This document shows positions 35,280 through 44,078 of a DNA stretch of 60,940 nt, one piece after another (positions within the stretch are counted from its first letter, which is position 1; each line of letters begins with the position of its first letter). The DNA comes from Planctomycetota bacterium (lineage in GTDB: Bacteria; Planctomycetota; UBA8742; UBA2392): assembly GCA_025993795.1 (NCBI GenBank), contig JAMQHL010000016.1, forward strand, positions 1 to 60,940, given 5' to 3'. Position numbers and translations under genes: made by a program. Below the pieces are notes generated by a model. It ran no database searches, had not been told where the DNA came from, and saw nothing but the letters and a program-made list of their open reading frames with translations.

Positions 35280-36380
35280 TCAAGCCGTCGCGGGATCCAG
35301 CAGTTGATAGCGGGAATCGCGACGACACGGCCTGCGGTCTGCGTCGGTAATCATGCGTCTGAGCTGTTCTTCGGAAAGCTGCTGTGGCGTGTTTGAACCT
35401 GCGTCGTGAAAAATGCGCTCGTGTTCATAGACAATGCCGTCAAGGTCATCCACGCCGTAACCCAGCGCAACTTGCGCAAGTTTAAGGCCGGCGCTGATCC
35501 AGTAGCACTTGAGGTGCGGCACGTTATCGAGCAGCAGTCGCGACACGGCATACACCTTAAGGTCAGTTACTCCGCTGGCCCGCCGCGCCTTGAGCGCGTT
35601 ATTCTCAGGGTGATACGCAAGCGGAATGAAAACCTGGAAGCCATTCGTCGCATCCTGGTGGTCGCGCACTCGCAACAGGTGATCGACGCGGTCTTCGTCA
35701 CTCTCCATGTGGCCGTACAGCATGGTGACCTGGGTCTTCAGCCCCATTTCATGGGCGTAGCCGTGAATCTCGAAGTATCGCGCTGCGTTGATCTTGTTCG
35801 GGCAGATCTGTTTGCGCACGTGCTCGGCAAAAATCTCGGCGCCGCCTCCAGTCAGGCTGTCCAGGCCGGCCTTGTGCAACTCACGCAGGACGGTGCTGGC
35901 GTCTTTGCGGGCTATGCGGGCAAACCAGTCCACTTCGACAGCGGTAAAGCCTTTCACTGAAGTTTCGGGCAGCACGGCTTTCAGCCCGCGCAGCATGTCC
36001 AGATAGTAGTCGTATTTGAGGGCCGGGTGCAGGCCGCCGACGATGTGCAACTCCTGCACGCCCTGGCCCTCAAAGCGACGCGCCCATGCAACGATCTCAG
36101 GTACGGTGCGCGTGAAGCTGCCGGGTTCGCCGGGCTTTCGGTAGAAACTGCAGAATCTGCAGGTGTCCCAGCATACGTTGCTGTAGTGCAGATAGCGGTT
36201 CACGATGTAGGTCGTGGTGTTGCCGTGAAGCCGCTCGCGCACCATGTTTGCGGCATACCCCAGCGCAGCGATATCGCGCGTGCGGAACAGCCGCAGGCCG
36301 TCAGCGGCCGTCAGCCGCTCTCCAGCCTCGGCCTTCTCTACCAGGTCCGCGATTTCGCTGTTCGCAATGACCGCGCTCAT
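35280..36380 (-). CDS. mqnE: Aminofutalosine synthase MqnE (radical SAM)
   Basis: A 366-residue radical-SAM enzyme of the futalosine menaquinone pathway, joining SAM-derived adenosyl to the MqnA product. The cluster motif CWDTCRFC (CX3CX2C) is intact. HIVGGLHP, GFTAVEVDWF and GLDSLTGGGAEIF are MqnE-type rather than MqnC-type. The start was moved to the internal ATG at 36380 because the upstream part is not conserved sequence. No other mqn gene is in the window, so the pathway is scattered. Confidence 0.92.
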   Translation of the reverse strand: MSAVIANSEIADLVEKAEAGERLTAADGLRLFRTRDIAALGYAANMVRERLHGNTTTYIVNRYLHYSNVCWDTCRFCSFYRKPGEPGSFTRTVPEIVAWARRFEGQGVQELHIVGGLHPALKYDYYLDMLRGLKAVLPETSVKGFTAVEVDWFARIARKDASTVLRELHKAGLDSLTGGGAEIFAEHVRKQICPNKINAARYFEIHGYAHEMGLKTQVTMLYGHMESDEDRVDHLLRVRDHQDATNGFQVFIPLAYHPENNALKARRASGVTDLKVYAVSRLLLDNVPHLKCYWISAGLKLAQVALGYGVDDLDGIVYEHERIFHDAGSNTPQQLSEEQLRRMITDADRRPCRRDSRYQLLDPATA

Positions 36381-36517
36381 GGGGCGCGAGTGTAGCAGCA
36401 TCCGCCCGGGCATAAAGGCGGCAGAAGGAGCGAGATGCCGGGCCGCGCCATTGTGATCGGTTCGCACAGCCGCTAGACTTGCGGTTTCCCCGGGTTTCCC
36501 CGCTTGAGGATTTGCCC

Positions 36518-37138
36518 GTGAAGTACCTCAGCTCACTCAGGTTCATTGTCCCATGCGTCGTGCTGGCGATGTTGACCGGCTGTGTGACGCACAAGGACTA
36601 CTACTACCGTGATTTTGCTGTGCCGCGCGAACAGGCTTACGACGCGATGATTCATGTGTTGCAGAACGAGGGTTACCAGGTATCGAGCCTTGAAGAGAAC
36701 TGGGTCAACGACAAACCGGAAGTCTACCTCGAGACGGACTGGAACCTGGCCCAGACCGGCAACCCATACCCCGGTAACGACGTACGGCGCCGGGCGTACA
36801 TCAAGATCACCACGATCTACACCGACCGAAAGCCCGAAGAGTTTCAACCGTTGGACGACAAGGACGGCGAGAATCTCGACAAACTCAAGAAAGAGCAGCA
36901 GCGCAAAGCCAAGCTGGACCACACGCGCGTAAGTATTGCCGTGAATCGCGAGAACCGCAGCGACATCAAGCGGCCGCTGGACGCCGACTGGGTCTCGCAG
37001 GGATCGGACAACTTTGAAGTCATGGCGCTCATGGGCAGACTTGAGGCGTTGTTCGTAGATCAAAGCGGTGATGCCCTGCGCCCCACGGCCAAGGGCGAGA
37101 AGCTGAAAGAAGAGCAGCTGAAAACCGAGAAACAGTGA
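36518..37138 (+). CDS. Hypothetical lipoprotein
   Basis: A 206-residue protein starting at GTG 36518 (TGAGGA about 8 nt upstream), with a lipoprotein signal and lipobox LTGC. The mature part looks alpha/beta, with a DFAVPREQAYDAMIHVLQNEGY segment reminiscent of small envelope lipoproteins. A Lys/Glu-rich C-terminal tail follows. Its stop overlaps or abuts the DUF1844 gene, and that gene in turn overlaps the next, so three products are probably made together. No specific family is recognised. Confidence 0.7.
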   Translation: MKYLSSLRFIVPCVVLAMLTGCVTHKDYYYRDFAVPREQAYDAMIHVLQNEGYQVSSLEENWVNDKPEVYLETDWNLAQTGNPYPGNDVRRRAYIKITTIYTDRKPEEFQPLDDKDGENLDKLKKEQQRKAKLDHTRVSIAVNRENRSDIKRPLDADWVSQGSDNFEVMALMGRLEALFVDQSGDALRPTAKGEKLKEEQLKTEKQ

Positions 37139-37554
37139 AAGCGATGACGCAAGAGAACGAAAAACCCAGGATCATCATTGACTCGGACTGGAAGAAAGAG
37201 GCCGAGCTCGATAAGGAAAAGCTGGCCGAGAAGTCTGCCCCCAAGGCCGCAGATGCGGACGGGCAGCGCGAAGACCTGCCGCCGCCAGAGTTCCTGCAGC
37301 ACTGCGCTTCACTGGCCACACACGCCATGATCCTGCTGGGTGCCGTGCCGAACCCGATGACCGGCAAGCAGGAGTTTGACCCGATGTACGCGCGCCACCT
37401 GATTGACACGATTGTCATGCTGCGCGAAAAAACCAAAGGGAACCTGTCGGCCCAGGAGGCCGAGACGCTGGAACACCTGGTCGGTGAGTTGAAGCTGGCA
37501 TGGCTCAGCGTCGCTGGCCAGTCAGGAGCGCCCGGCGCGGGGAATCCGGAGTGA
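37135..37554 (+). CDS. DUF1844-domain protein
   Basis: A 139-residue cytoplasmic protein whose C-terminal 85 residues match DUF1844 (FLQHCASLATHAMILLGAVP, then DTIVMLREKTKGNLSAQE, then HLVGELKLAW). The N-terminal 50 residues are charged and likely disordered. The function of this family is unknown; it occurs widely in Planctomycetota, Acidobacteriota and Deltaproteobacteria. The start is either the overlapping GTG at 37135 or ATG at 37144. It shares TGATG with the next gene. Confidence 0.85.
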   Translation: MKAMTQENEKPRIIIDSDWKKEAELDKEKLAEKSAPKAADADGQREDLPPPEFLQHCASLATHAMILLGAVPNPMTGKQEFDPMYARHLIDTIVMLREKTKGNLSAQEAETLEHLVGELKLAWLSVAGQSGAPGAGNPE

Positions 37555-39137
37555 TGTTTCGCGCCTGTTTGCTGCTGCCACTGCTGCTCGCGTGTTGCGG
37601 CGGTGGAGCCCCCGAGAACGCGCCCGCGCAACGGCCAGCGCCCACCCGCTCCAGTCCGCTTTCCCGCTTTGATGCCGGCGGACTTGGAGAAGGGTTTCAA
37701 GCCCCTGATCTTGCCAACTATTGGGCGCATGCCGAAAAGCGCAACGGCAACACCTACCCCGTCAGCGCCAAGTTCTCCGACCCTAACGTGATCGTGGCGC
37801 GGATTGACGCCGCCAATGCCTGGCACATCGCCGAAGGTGGTCAATGGGTTGCCCGCGCAAGTGTTTCGGTGCTCAGCACGCTTGACGCATACAGCCGCAG
37901 GTTCTGGAACACTGAGCAGAAGATGAGCAGCGCAGCCCTGATCCTGTTCGCCGACAAGGGCGCGCGCTGGCAGGAGTTGGCGCAGTTGTGTCGCGACCTG
38001 GTGGACGCGCAAATCCGCAATCTCTGGCTGGTGACCCTGGACAGTCGCGAGGGTGCGTACCGGCTACTGCCACTGTTCGTTGACACTGCGCAACTGTTCA
38101 ACCGCGAGTACCGAATGGATCCGGAGACAGCACAGGCGACCCTGCGGCTGGTGTGGACCGACGTTGTGCAACGCCCGCCGGCGCGGCGGGTCACGTTGCG
38201 ATCGCTCGATGACAAGCGCATTGCATCGGTGGAGCCCTCCGGGGCCTGGGCGGCCGGAATGCTGGAGCCCTTCTCCGGCCACGGTCACGAGTACCGGCGC
38301 ATCCAATTGGATCTTCGGCAGGCAGAGTCGATCAGCGGGCTGGCCGAAGTGTTGAACGCGCTGGCGCCCCTGGGATTAGCCGAGATTGAGCCATACTGGC
38401 CGTTGCTGGTTCAGCAGGCGCAGGCAGATCTGCCGCGTGAGAGCCGCACGCTGGCTGTCTTTGCTGACAAGCTCAAAGTAGCGCAGGGGCTCGACCTGCC
38501 CGCACTGTCTGACTTCTGGCGCGCGTCGGCTGCTGACAACGGGCTGCCGGCTGCCACGAGTCTCGATTCGGCACACAGCCTTCAACTCCGCCTCGACGCC
38601 GAGAGCACCTGGCACTTGTACGAGCCGGATGGTTGGCGAGCGGTCAACAAGCTCGCCGATCTGATTGACACCGTGCGACGCAACTCCGGCGATCCCGCCT
38701 TGCAGGTGGTGTTGGCAGCCGACCGCCGCGCCGCCTGGATAAACATTGAGTTGCTGCAGGAAGCAATGGTTGCGGCTGGCCTGCGAACGCTGCAATTCCT
38801 GACACAGGATGCGCTCGGCCCGCGCCTGCGGTTGCTGGAAGTGTTGATTGCGGAAGACGCGGTACCCGAAGGAACAAACGCTGCGGCGATAGTGGTCAGC
38901 CGCAATGGCCCGCCGGCAGACGGCGACTACACCGTTACGCTAACGCTCGACGGCACTGAGCGCCAAGCCACCGGGATGTCGTACCCGTCTCGGCTGGTAC
39001 GCCTGAGTTCGCTGCGAGACCGAAACCCGGGCCTGCTTACAGTGAACCTGCCGGGGGACGAGCCGGTAGAAACGATGTTCACGATCTTGAACTCATTGGC
39101 GCTGCTCGGAATGCCTGAAATCCGGATCGTTCGATAG
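37554..39137 (+). CDS. Lipoprotein with tandem ExbD/TolR-like periplasmic repeats
   Basis: A 527-residue protein from ATG 37554, overlapping the DUF1844 stop, with a lipoprotein signal (LLLACC). Four related strand-helix-strand units recur. Units 1 and 3 have ADKGARWQELAQLC and ADRRAAWINIELLQ followed by an aromatic strand. Units 2 and 4 have LAEVLNALAPLGLAEI and MFTILNSLALLGMPEI. Units 1 and 3 resemble the periplasmic fold of ExbD/TolR but there is no TM stator helix. It is probably an internally duplicated envelope protein. Function unknown. Confidence 0.65.
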   Translation: MFRACLLLPLLLACCGGGAPENAPAQRPAPTRSSPLSRFDAGGLGEGFQAPDLANYWAHAEKRNGNTYPVSAKFSDPNVIVARIDAANAWHIAEGGQWVARASVSVLSTLDAYSRRFWNTEQKMSSAALILFADKGARWQELAQLCRDLVDAQIRNLWLVTLDSREGAYRLLPLFVDTAQLFNREYRMDPETAQATLRLVWTDVVQRPPARRVTLRSLDDKRIASVEPSGAWAAGMLEPFSGHGHEYRRIQLDLRQAESISGLAEVLNALAPLGLAEIEPYWPLLVQQAQADLPRESRTLAVFADKLKVAQGLDLPALSDFWRASAADNGLPAATSLDSAHSLQLRLDAESTWHLYEPDGWRAVNKLADLIDTVRRNSGDPALQVVLAADRRAAWINIELLQEAMVAAGLRTLQFLTQDALGPRLRLLEVLIAEDAVPEGTNAAAIVVSRNGPPADGDYTVTLTLDGTERQATGMSYPSRLVRLSSLRDRNPGLLTVNLPGDEPVETMFTILNSLALLGMPEIRIVR

Positions 39138-39228
39138 CGCGGGTGTTTGCGCAATCCCCGCTTCGCACCGGTTTTGGCCTTTTCGCTGGGCGCCTTTTTG
39201 CCTAGATTGCCGGTTCCGGAGGTTCACA

Positions 39229-40074
39229 GTGAAGATCGCTTTCCATGGACAGCGCGGCTCATACGCAGAAGCTGCAGCGGCGTGGATGTACGCCAACGAC
39301 GACATTGCAACCCTGCCGTGCACCAGCACGCAGGCGGTGGTGGATGCCGTGGTCGATGGCTCGTGCCAGTATGGCGTGATTCGTGTCGAAACCAGCGACT
39401 GGGGCGCCAACTATGAAGTCATGAACCTGCTGCGCGCGACGCGTGTCTACTATGTGCGCGATATCCGGTTTCATGAGCGCTACAACCTCGCGGGTCAGCA
39501 GGGCACGCACCCCGAGAACATCAGGCGAATCTACGCGCACCCGGCAATTCTGTACCTGACCAGCAATTACATGAGCCGCCTGGCAAGCGTCGAGATATTG
39601 GCCCGTTACGACAGCGCCGAGTACCTGGCAGATCTGCTGCGCCGCGGCGACAAGAATGAGGGCACCGTGTGTGGCGACTTTGCCGCCGGCATTTTCGGGT
39701 TGCGGGTGTTGCAGTCGGGAATTGAGAACAGCACCGAAAGCACGACTCGTTTCATTTCGCTGAGTGCGAGAAAGGAATCACCGCCTGCTGAGGTTGCCGA
39801 CGTTTCCACGGCAATGCTGTTTGAGCTCAAGCACCGTCCCGGGGCCTTGATGGAAGCGCTGGCGGCGTTCAAAGATCAGCAGATCAACATTACCTCCGTG
39901 GTTGCACGGCCCACGCGGGTCAGCAAGTGGGACTACGCCACATACTTGGAAGTGGCAGGCCGCTTTGACGATGAGCGGCTGCGCATTGCGCTGGCAGATC
40001 TGCGTGAGCATACGACGTATCTGCAGTTGCTGGGCAGCTTCAACAGCATCGAGCCCAGAGTGCCGGGAAGTTGA
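39229..40074 (+). CDS. pheA: Prephenate dehydratase with ACT domain
   Basis: A 281-residue enzyme converting prephenate to phenylpyruvate in phenylalanine synthesis. GQRGSYAEAAA opens the catalytic domain, STESTTRFISL carries the active TRF motif, and RPGALMEALAAF begins the ACT regulatory domain. Two motifs are unusual: the ENS of VPIENSxxG reads VETSDWG, and the Phe-binding ESRP reads VARP. The GTG start at 39229 has GGAGG 6 nt upstream. The aminotransferase that could finish Phe or Tyr starts 10 bp downstream. Confidence 0.85.
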   Translation: MKIAFHGQRGSYAEAAAAWMYANDDIATLPCTSTQAVVDAVVDGSCQYGVIRVETSDWGANYEVMNLLRATRVYYVRDIRFHERYNLAGQQGTHPENIRRIYAHPAILYLTSNYMSRLASVEILARYDSAEYLADLLRRGDKNEGTVCGDFAAGIFGLRVLQSGIENSTESTTRFISLSARKESPPAEVADVSTAMLFELKHRPGALMEALAAFKDQQINITSVVARPTRVSKWDYATYLEVAGRFDDERLRIALADLREHTTYLQLLGSFNSIEPRVPGS

Positions 40075-40084
40075 GACCGAAACC

Positions 40085-41287
40085 ATGAGCCAGATTCGCC
40101 TTGCCGCCCGCATGGGCCGCATTCAACCCTCTGCCACACTCGCACTGACCGCACGCGCCAAAGCTCTTGCCGCCCAAGGCCACGACGTAATCGCGCTTAC
40201 TGCCGGCGAGCCTGACTTTGATACTCCGCTGAGCATTCGAGAGTCCGCCGCCGCCCGCGTACTGAAGGGGGGCAGTGTGGGGCGTTACACGCCCGCCAGC
40301 GGCCTTCCCGATTTGCGGAAGGCGGTGGCGGCCAAGTTCAAACGCGACAACGGCCTGAGCTATGCTGCCGACGAAGTCATGGTGTCGTGCGGCGGCAAGC
40401 ACTGCTGTTTCAACCTGGTGGCGGCCCTGGTCAATGAGGGCGATGAGGTAATCATTCCAGCGCCGTACTGGGTCAGTTATCCAGAGATGGTTCGTTTCTT
40501 CGGCGGCAAGCCTGTCGTTGTTGACACGTCCAGCACCGGGTTTGTGCTGACACCGGAAGCGCTGAAGGCGGCCATCACTCCTCGCACACGTTTGCTGATC
40601 GTGAACAGCCCGGGCAACCCAACCGGTGTGGTCTGGAGCGCCGATGCGCAGCACAAGCTGGCAGGCGTGCTGCAGGGCACCGACATCTGCGTGCTGTCAG
40701 ACGAGATATACGAAAAGCTGGTTTACGACGGCGAACATGTCAGCTTTGCCGCACTTTCCGACGACGCGTTTGCGCGCACCGTCACCATCAACGGCGTTGC
40801 CAAGGCGTACGCGATGACCGGTTGGCGCATCGGCTACGCAGCCGGCGAGAAGGGCCTGATTGAGGCCATGGGCGCATTGCAGAGCCACAGCACCAGTAAC
40901 CCGACCACGCTTGCACAGTTCGCGACGCTTGACGCCCTGGCCAAGGACCCCGACGAGTTGCCGGCCTGGCGCAAGCAATACCGTGAACGGCGCGACGCCG
41001 TTGTGGCCGGCCTGAACGCAACACCCGGTGTGAAGTGCGCAACACCGGGTGGCGCGTTTTACGTGTTTCCGGATTTTCGTGCGTGGATCGGCAAGCGCCA
41101 CGGCGACATCGTGCTGAAAGACTGCACCGCGATCTGCGAAGCGCTGCTGGCAAAGGCGCTGGTGGCGGGTGTGCCAGGCGGTGAATTCGGCGCGCCCGGA
41201 TTTGTTCGCTTCAGCTATGCCGCCTCCGACGAGCAGTTGGCAAAGGCGGTCAAGCGCATCCAGCAGTTTGCGTCCGAGCTTGCTTAG
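40085..41287 (+). CDS. aspC: Class I aspartate/aromatic aminotransferase
   Basis: A 400-residue PLP enzyme of the AAT-I beta type. TAGEPDFDTP, NSPGNPTG, SDEIYEKLVYDG and the Schiff-base lysine K240 in NGVAKAYAMTGWRIGY are all present, plus GAFYVFPD near the C-terminus. Such enzymes transaminate aspartate and often prephenate or arogenate. The neighbouring prephenate dehydratase supports a role in aromatic amino acid synthesis (inference). ATG 40085 is chosen; the frame opens earlier only by overlapping pheA. Confidence 0.92.
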   Translation: MSQIRLAARMGRIQPSATLALTARAKALAAQGHDVIALTAGEPDFDTPLSIRESAAARVLKGGSVGRYTPASGLPDLRKAVAAKFKRDNGLSYAADEVMVSCGGKHCCFNLVAALVNEGDEVIIPAPYWVSYPEMVRFFGGKPVVVDTSSTGFVLTPEALKAAITPRTRLLIVNSPGNPTGVVWSADAQHKLAGVLQGTDICVLSDEIYEKLVYDGEHVSFAALSDDAFARTVTINGVAKAYAMTGWRIGYAAGEKGLIEAMGALQSHSTSNPTTLAQFATLDALAKDPDELPAWRKQYRERRDAVVAGLNATPGVKCATPGGAFYVFPDFRAWIGKRHGDIVLKDCTAICEALLAKALVAGVPGGEFGAPGFVRFSYAASDEQLAKAVKRIQQFASELA

Positions 41288-41436
41288 CAATTGTTGAGAG
41301 AAATTGGAAAATGCCGGCAGCCTGCCATGGGGCCAGAACAGCGAGGTTGGAGGTATTGTGAAGGGAGTGTCAGGAAACTCCTTTGACTCCGTGAAGCGCA
41401 GGCGCTATTCGTTATTCGTCTCGTCGGGAGAACGCC

Positions 41437-41640
41437 ATGAACGCCGCCACGCTTGCCACGTTCTGTGCAGTTCGAGAACTCACCTTTGTCGAAGCCGGTG
41501 TCGCCGACGGAAACAAGGGTGGCTGGTTCCAGACGCGCAAACGCCTTCGGCAGTTCTACACCGAGCAGGAGATCCGCGATTTCACGAATCGCGTGAAGTC
41601 AGAATCTGCCCGCCATAGTGCTGTTACTTTCACCAGCTAG
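41437..41640 (+). CDS. Small hypothetical protein
   Basis: A 67-residue protein with a good GGGAG ribosome-binding site 6 nt before ATG 41437. It is basic at the C-terminus, has no signal or TM segment, and includes GGWFQTRKRLRQFYTEQEIRDF, which could form a helical pair. No family is recognised. It stands alone between the aminotransferase and the MFS gene. The 149 bp before it include a short GGAGT/ACTCC hairpin. Coding status is moderately supported. Confidence 0.45.
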   Translation: MNAATLATFCAVRELTFVEAGVADGNKGGWFQTRKRLRQFYTEQEIRDFTNRVKSESARHSAVTFTS

Positions 41641-41682
41641 AGCACTTTTCTTTTGCAACGGCGCGGGGCATGCTCCCGCGCG

Positions 41683-43083
41683 ATGACCGACGTACCGCCC
41701 ATCCCGCCACCGCCGCTTGAAGCCGCAGATCATACGGCGCAGCACGAACAACCCGCCGAGCTTGCCCGCACCCTGCGCGTGCCCAGCGCCGCATGGGTGC
41801 TGTACGACACTGCCAACACCGTTTACGCCGCCGTGCTGACGTATCTGTTTGCGCCTTATGTGGGGGACCTGTTTGGCGGCCGCAGCGTGCTGGGCATCGT
41901 GAACAGCCTCTCGATGGTTGCCGCTGGGCTGTGCGTGCCGGTGTTCGCGTCGCTGGCTGACCACACCGGCCGCGCGCGGCTTTACCTGGTGATCTCGACC
42001 ATGGGGTGCATTGGGGGGCTGGCCTGCTTCGGCGTGAGCAGCAACGCTTTCTTCATCATGTCGGTGTTTTTCGTGGCAAACGTCGGGTACAACGCGGCGC
42101 TGGTGTTCTACAACTCGCTGCTTGCCAGTGTGGCCACCGGCAAGCACCAGGGGCTGGTCTCGGGAATGGGCGTGGGCCTTGGCTACATCGGCACCATCCT
42201 GATCGTCGTGCTGCTGGGACTGCCTGACCAGATCGGATACCGGGCGACGTTTCTGGTGTCAGCCGGGCTGTTCTTTGCGCTGGCGCTGCCCTGCTTTCTG
42301 CTGGTGAAAGAGCGCCGGGTCACCTCGCGGCAGAGGTTCAGCGGCGCTTTGGTGAAGCAACAGTTCCTGAGCGTGTTGCGCACCATCAGGGGTTTGCCCA
42401 AAGACCGCGCAATCATGTGGTTTCTGCTGGGCAACTTCTTTTGCGTCGACGTGTTGAACACTGCCATTCTGTACTTCGGTGACTTCACGCGCGGTACTTT
42501 CTTCATCAATAACGGAACGGCCCACGCCCCCGACTGGGTGCCCCGGGGCGGCGAGGCGCCAAGCCTGTTCGGCATCGTCATTGAGACGCCAACTGCGCTG
42601 CTGACCTACGCTGGCCTGAGCCTGAACTTCCTGGCGCTGCTGTTTGGCGTAGCGCTCGGGTTCATGACCGACAGGTTTGGCAGCCTGCGTGTGTTGCGCC
42701 TTTCGGCTGCCTTTCTCGCGCTTGGTCTGCTGGGCGCGGCGGTTGGTGGCGGCACCAACATCCTGCTGTACATGGCCGGGATCTGCGGTTTTGGCGCACT
42801 GGGTCTTGCCGGCATCTGGACCGCCGGCCGCAAACTGCTGATCGAGCTTAGCCCTCGCGAAAAACTGGGAGAGTACTTCGGGTTGTACGGTATCACCGTC
42901 AAGCTGTCCGTGATCGGAAGCGCAGTGTTTGGAATCATCTACGACCAGGCCACCCGAATCAGCGGGGATGATCTGATCGGCTGGAAAGCAGCCCTGATAT
43001 TCCAAGCCGTGCCGCTGCTGCTGGGCCTGGGCCTGCTGATGCTGGTCAAGGCACGAAAGTCGGAGCCCGCTGAGAGTTATTGA
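41683..43083 (+). CDS. MFS transporter, UMF1/Atg22-like
   Basis: A 466-residue, 12-TM transporter from ATG 41683. The first helix motif WVLYDTANTVYAAVLTYLFAPY is the UMF1/Atg22 type (usually WALYDWANSAY), where Atg22 exports amino acids from yeast vacuoles. LADHTGRARLYL is the MFS A-motif in loop 2-3. The substrate in bacteria is unknown. A Pro-rich N-terminal tail of about 35 residues precedes TM1. It is followed 60 bp later by the transketolase half. Confidence 0.82.
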   Translation: MTDVPPIPPPPLEAADHTAQHEQPAELARTLRVPSAAWVLYDTANTVYAAVLTYLFAPYVGDLFGGRSVLGIVNSLSMVAAGLCVPVFASLADHTGRARLYLVISTMGCIGGLACFGVSSNAFFIMSVFFVANVGYNAALVFYNSLLASVATGKHQGLVSGMGVGLGYIGTILIVVLLGLPDQIGYRATFLVSAGLFFALALPCFLLVKERRVTSRQRFSGALVKQQFLSVLRTIRGLPKDRAIMWFLLGNFFCVDVLNTAILYFGDFTRGTFFINNGTAHAPDWVPRGGEAPSLFGIVIETPTALLTYAGLSLNFLALLFGVALGFMTDRFGSLRVLRLSAAFLALGLLGAAVGGGTNILLYMAGICGFGALGLAGIWTAGRKLLIELSPREKLGEYFGLYGITVKLSVIGSAVFGIIYDQATRISGDDLIGWKAALIFQAVPLLLGLGLLMLVKARKSEPAESY

Positions 43084-43143
43084 CACGGGTTGCGTCGGCG
43101 ACTGGCCGCCCTACACTGCGCGCGACCTTTACAGGAAGCCCGC

Positions 43144-44067
43144 ATGCGAGCGACACGCGACGCCTTTGGCAAAGCCCTTCTCGACCTTGGCAAGGAAAAC
43201 CCAGACGTCGTGGCGCTGACCGCCGACCTTGGCGGCAGTGTCAAGACGGATGAGTTCGCGAAGGCCTACCCCAAGCGATTCTTCCAGATGGGCATCGCCG
43301 AAGCCAACATGGTTGATGTCGCTGCCGGCATGAGCACGTCCGGCAAGATTCCGTTTGCCACGACGTTTGCCATGTTCGGCACAGGCCGCGCCTGGGAAAG
43401 CGTGCGCAACACCATCGGCTATTCGGGACTCAACGTAAAGATCGCCTGCACGCACAGCGGGCTGAGCGTGGGCGAAGACGGCGCGTCACACCAGTCGCTT
43501 GAAGACATTGCCTTGATGCGCGTGATCCCCGGCATGACAGTGGTCGTGCCCGCGGACTATGCCGCCGCGTTTGACCTGACCAAGCGCGTCGCTGCTCACA
43601 AGGGTCCGGTGTATCTGCGGCTGGGTCGGCCGAAGGTCCGCGACACGTACAAAGACGGCGAGAAGTTCGAGATCGGCAAGGCCAAAGTCCTGCGGGAAGG
43701 CAAAGACGTCGCAATTCTGGCAGTCGGCCCGCAGGTTGCGTTCGCAATTGAAGCCGCCGAACTGCTTGCCAAAGAAGGCATCAGCGCAACCGTTGCGGAC
43801 TACTTCACTGTCAAACCACTCGATGAAGTCACTTTGAAGCGTCTGGCCGAAACGCACAGGGCAATCGTCACCGCGGAAGAACACAACGTAATCGGCGGGC
43901 TGGGCGGCGCGGTCGCGGAGGCCCTGGCGCGCATCAACCCCACACCAATGCGATTTGTCGGCACGCAGGATACCTTCGGCGAAAGCGGTGAACCGGAACT
44001 TCTTTGGAAAAAGTACGGGGTTGACGCAGCCGGCATCGCCAATGCGGCAAGGGCTGCGCTGAAGTAG
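43144..44067 (+). CDS. Transketolase, C-terminal subunit
   Basis: A 307-residue split-transketolase subunit carrying the pyrimidine-binding and C-terminal domains. MGIAEANMVDVAAGMSTSG has the catalytic Glu that activates thiamine diphosphate. THSGLSVGEDGASHQSLEDIA and a C-terminal TVADYFTVKPLD follow. The N-terminal, pyrophosphate-binding half is normally the upstream neighbour but here is not in the window. The start at ATG 43144 is chosen for its AGGA upstream and good N-terminal match. It converges on gpsA, 11 bp apart. Confidence 0.9.
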   Translation: MRATRDAFGKALLDLGKENPDVVALTADLGGSVKTDEFAKAYPKRFFQMGIAEANMVDVAAGMSTSGKIPFATTFAMFGTGRAWESVRNTIGYSGLNVKIACTHSGLSVGEDGASHQSLEDIALMRVIPGMTVVVPADYAAAFDLTKRVAAHKGPVYLRLGRPKVRDTYKDGEKFEIGKAKVLREGKDVAILAVGPQVAFAIEAAELLAKEGISATVADYFTVKPLDEVTLKRLAETHRAIVTAEEHNVIGGLGGAVAEALARINPTPMRFVGTQDTFGESGEPELLWKKYGVDAAGIANAARAALK

Positions 44068-44078
44068 GACTTGCAGGC

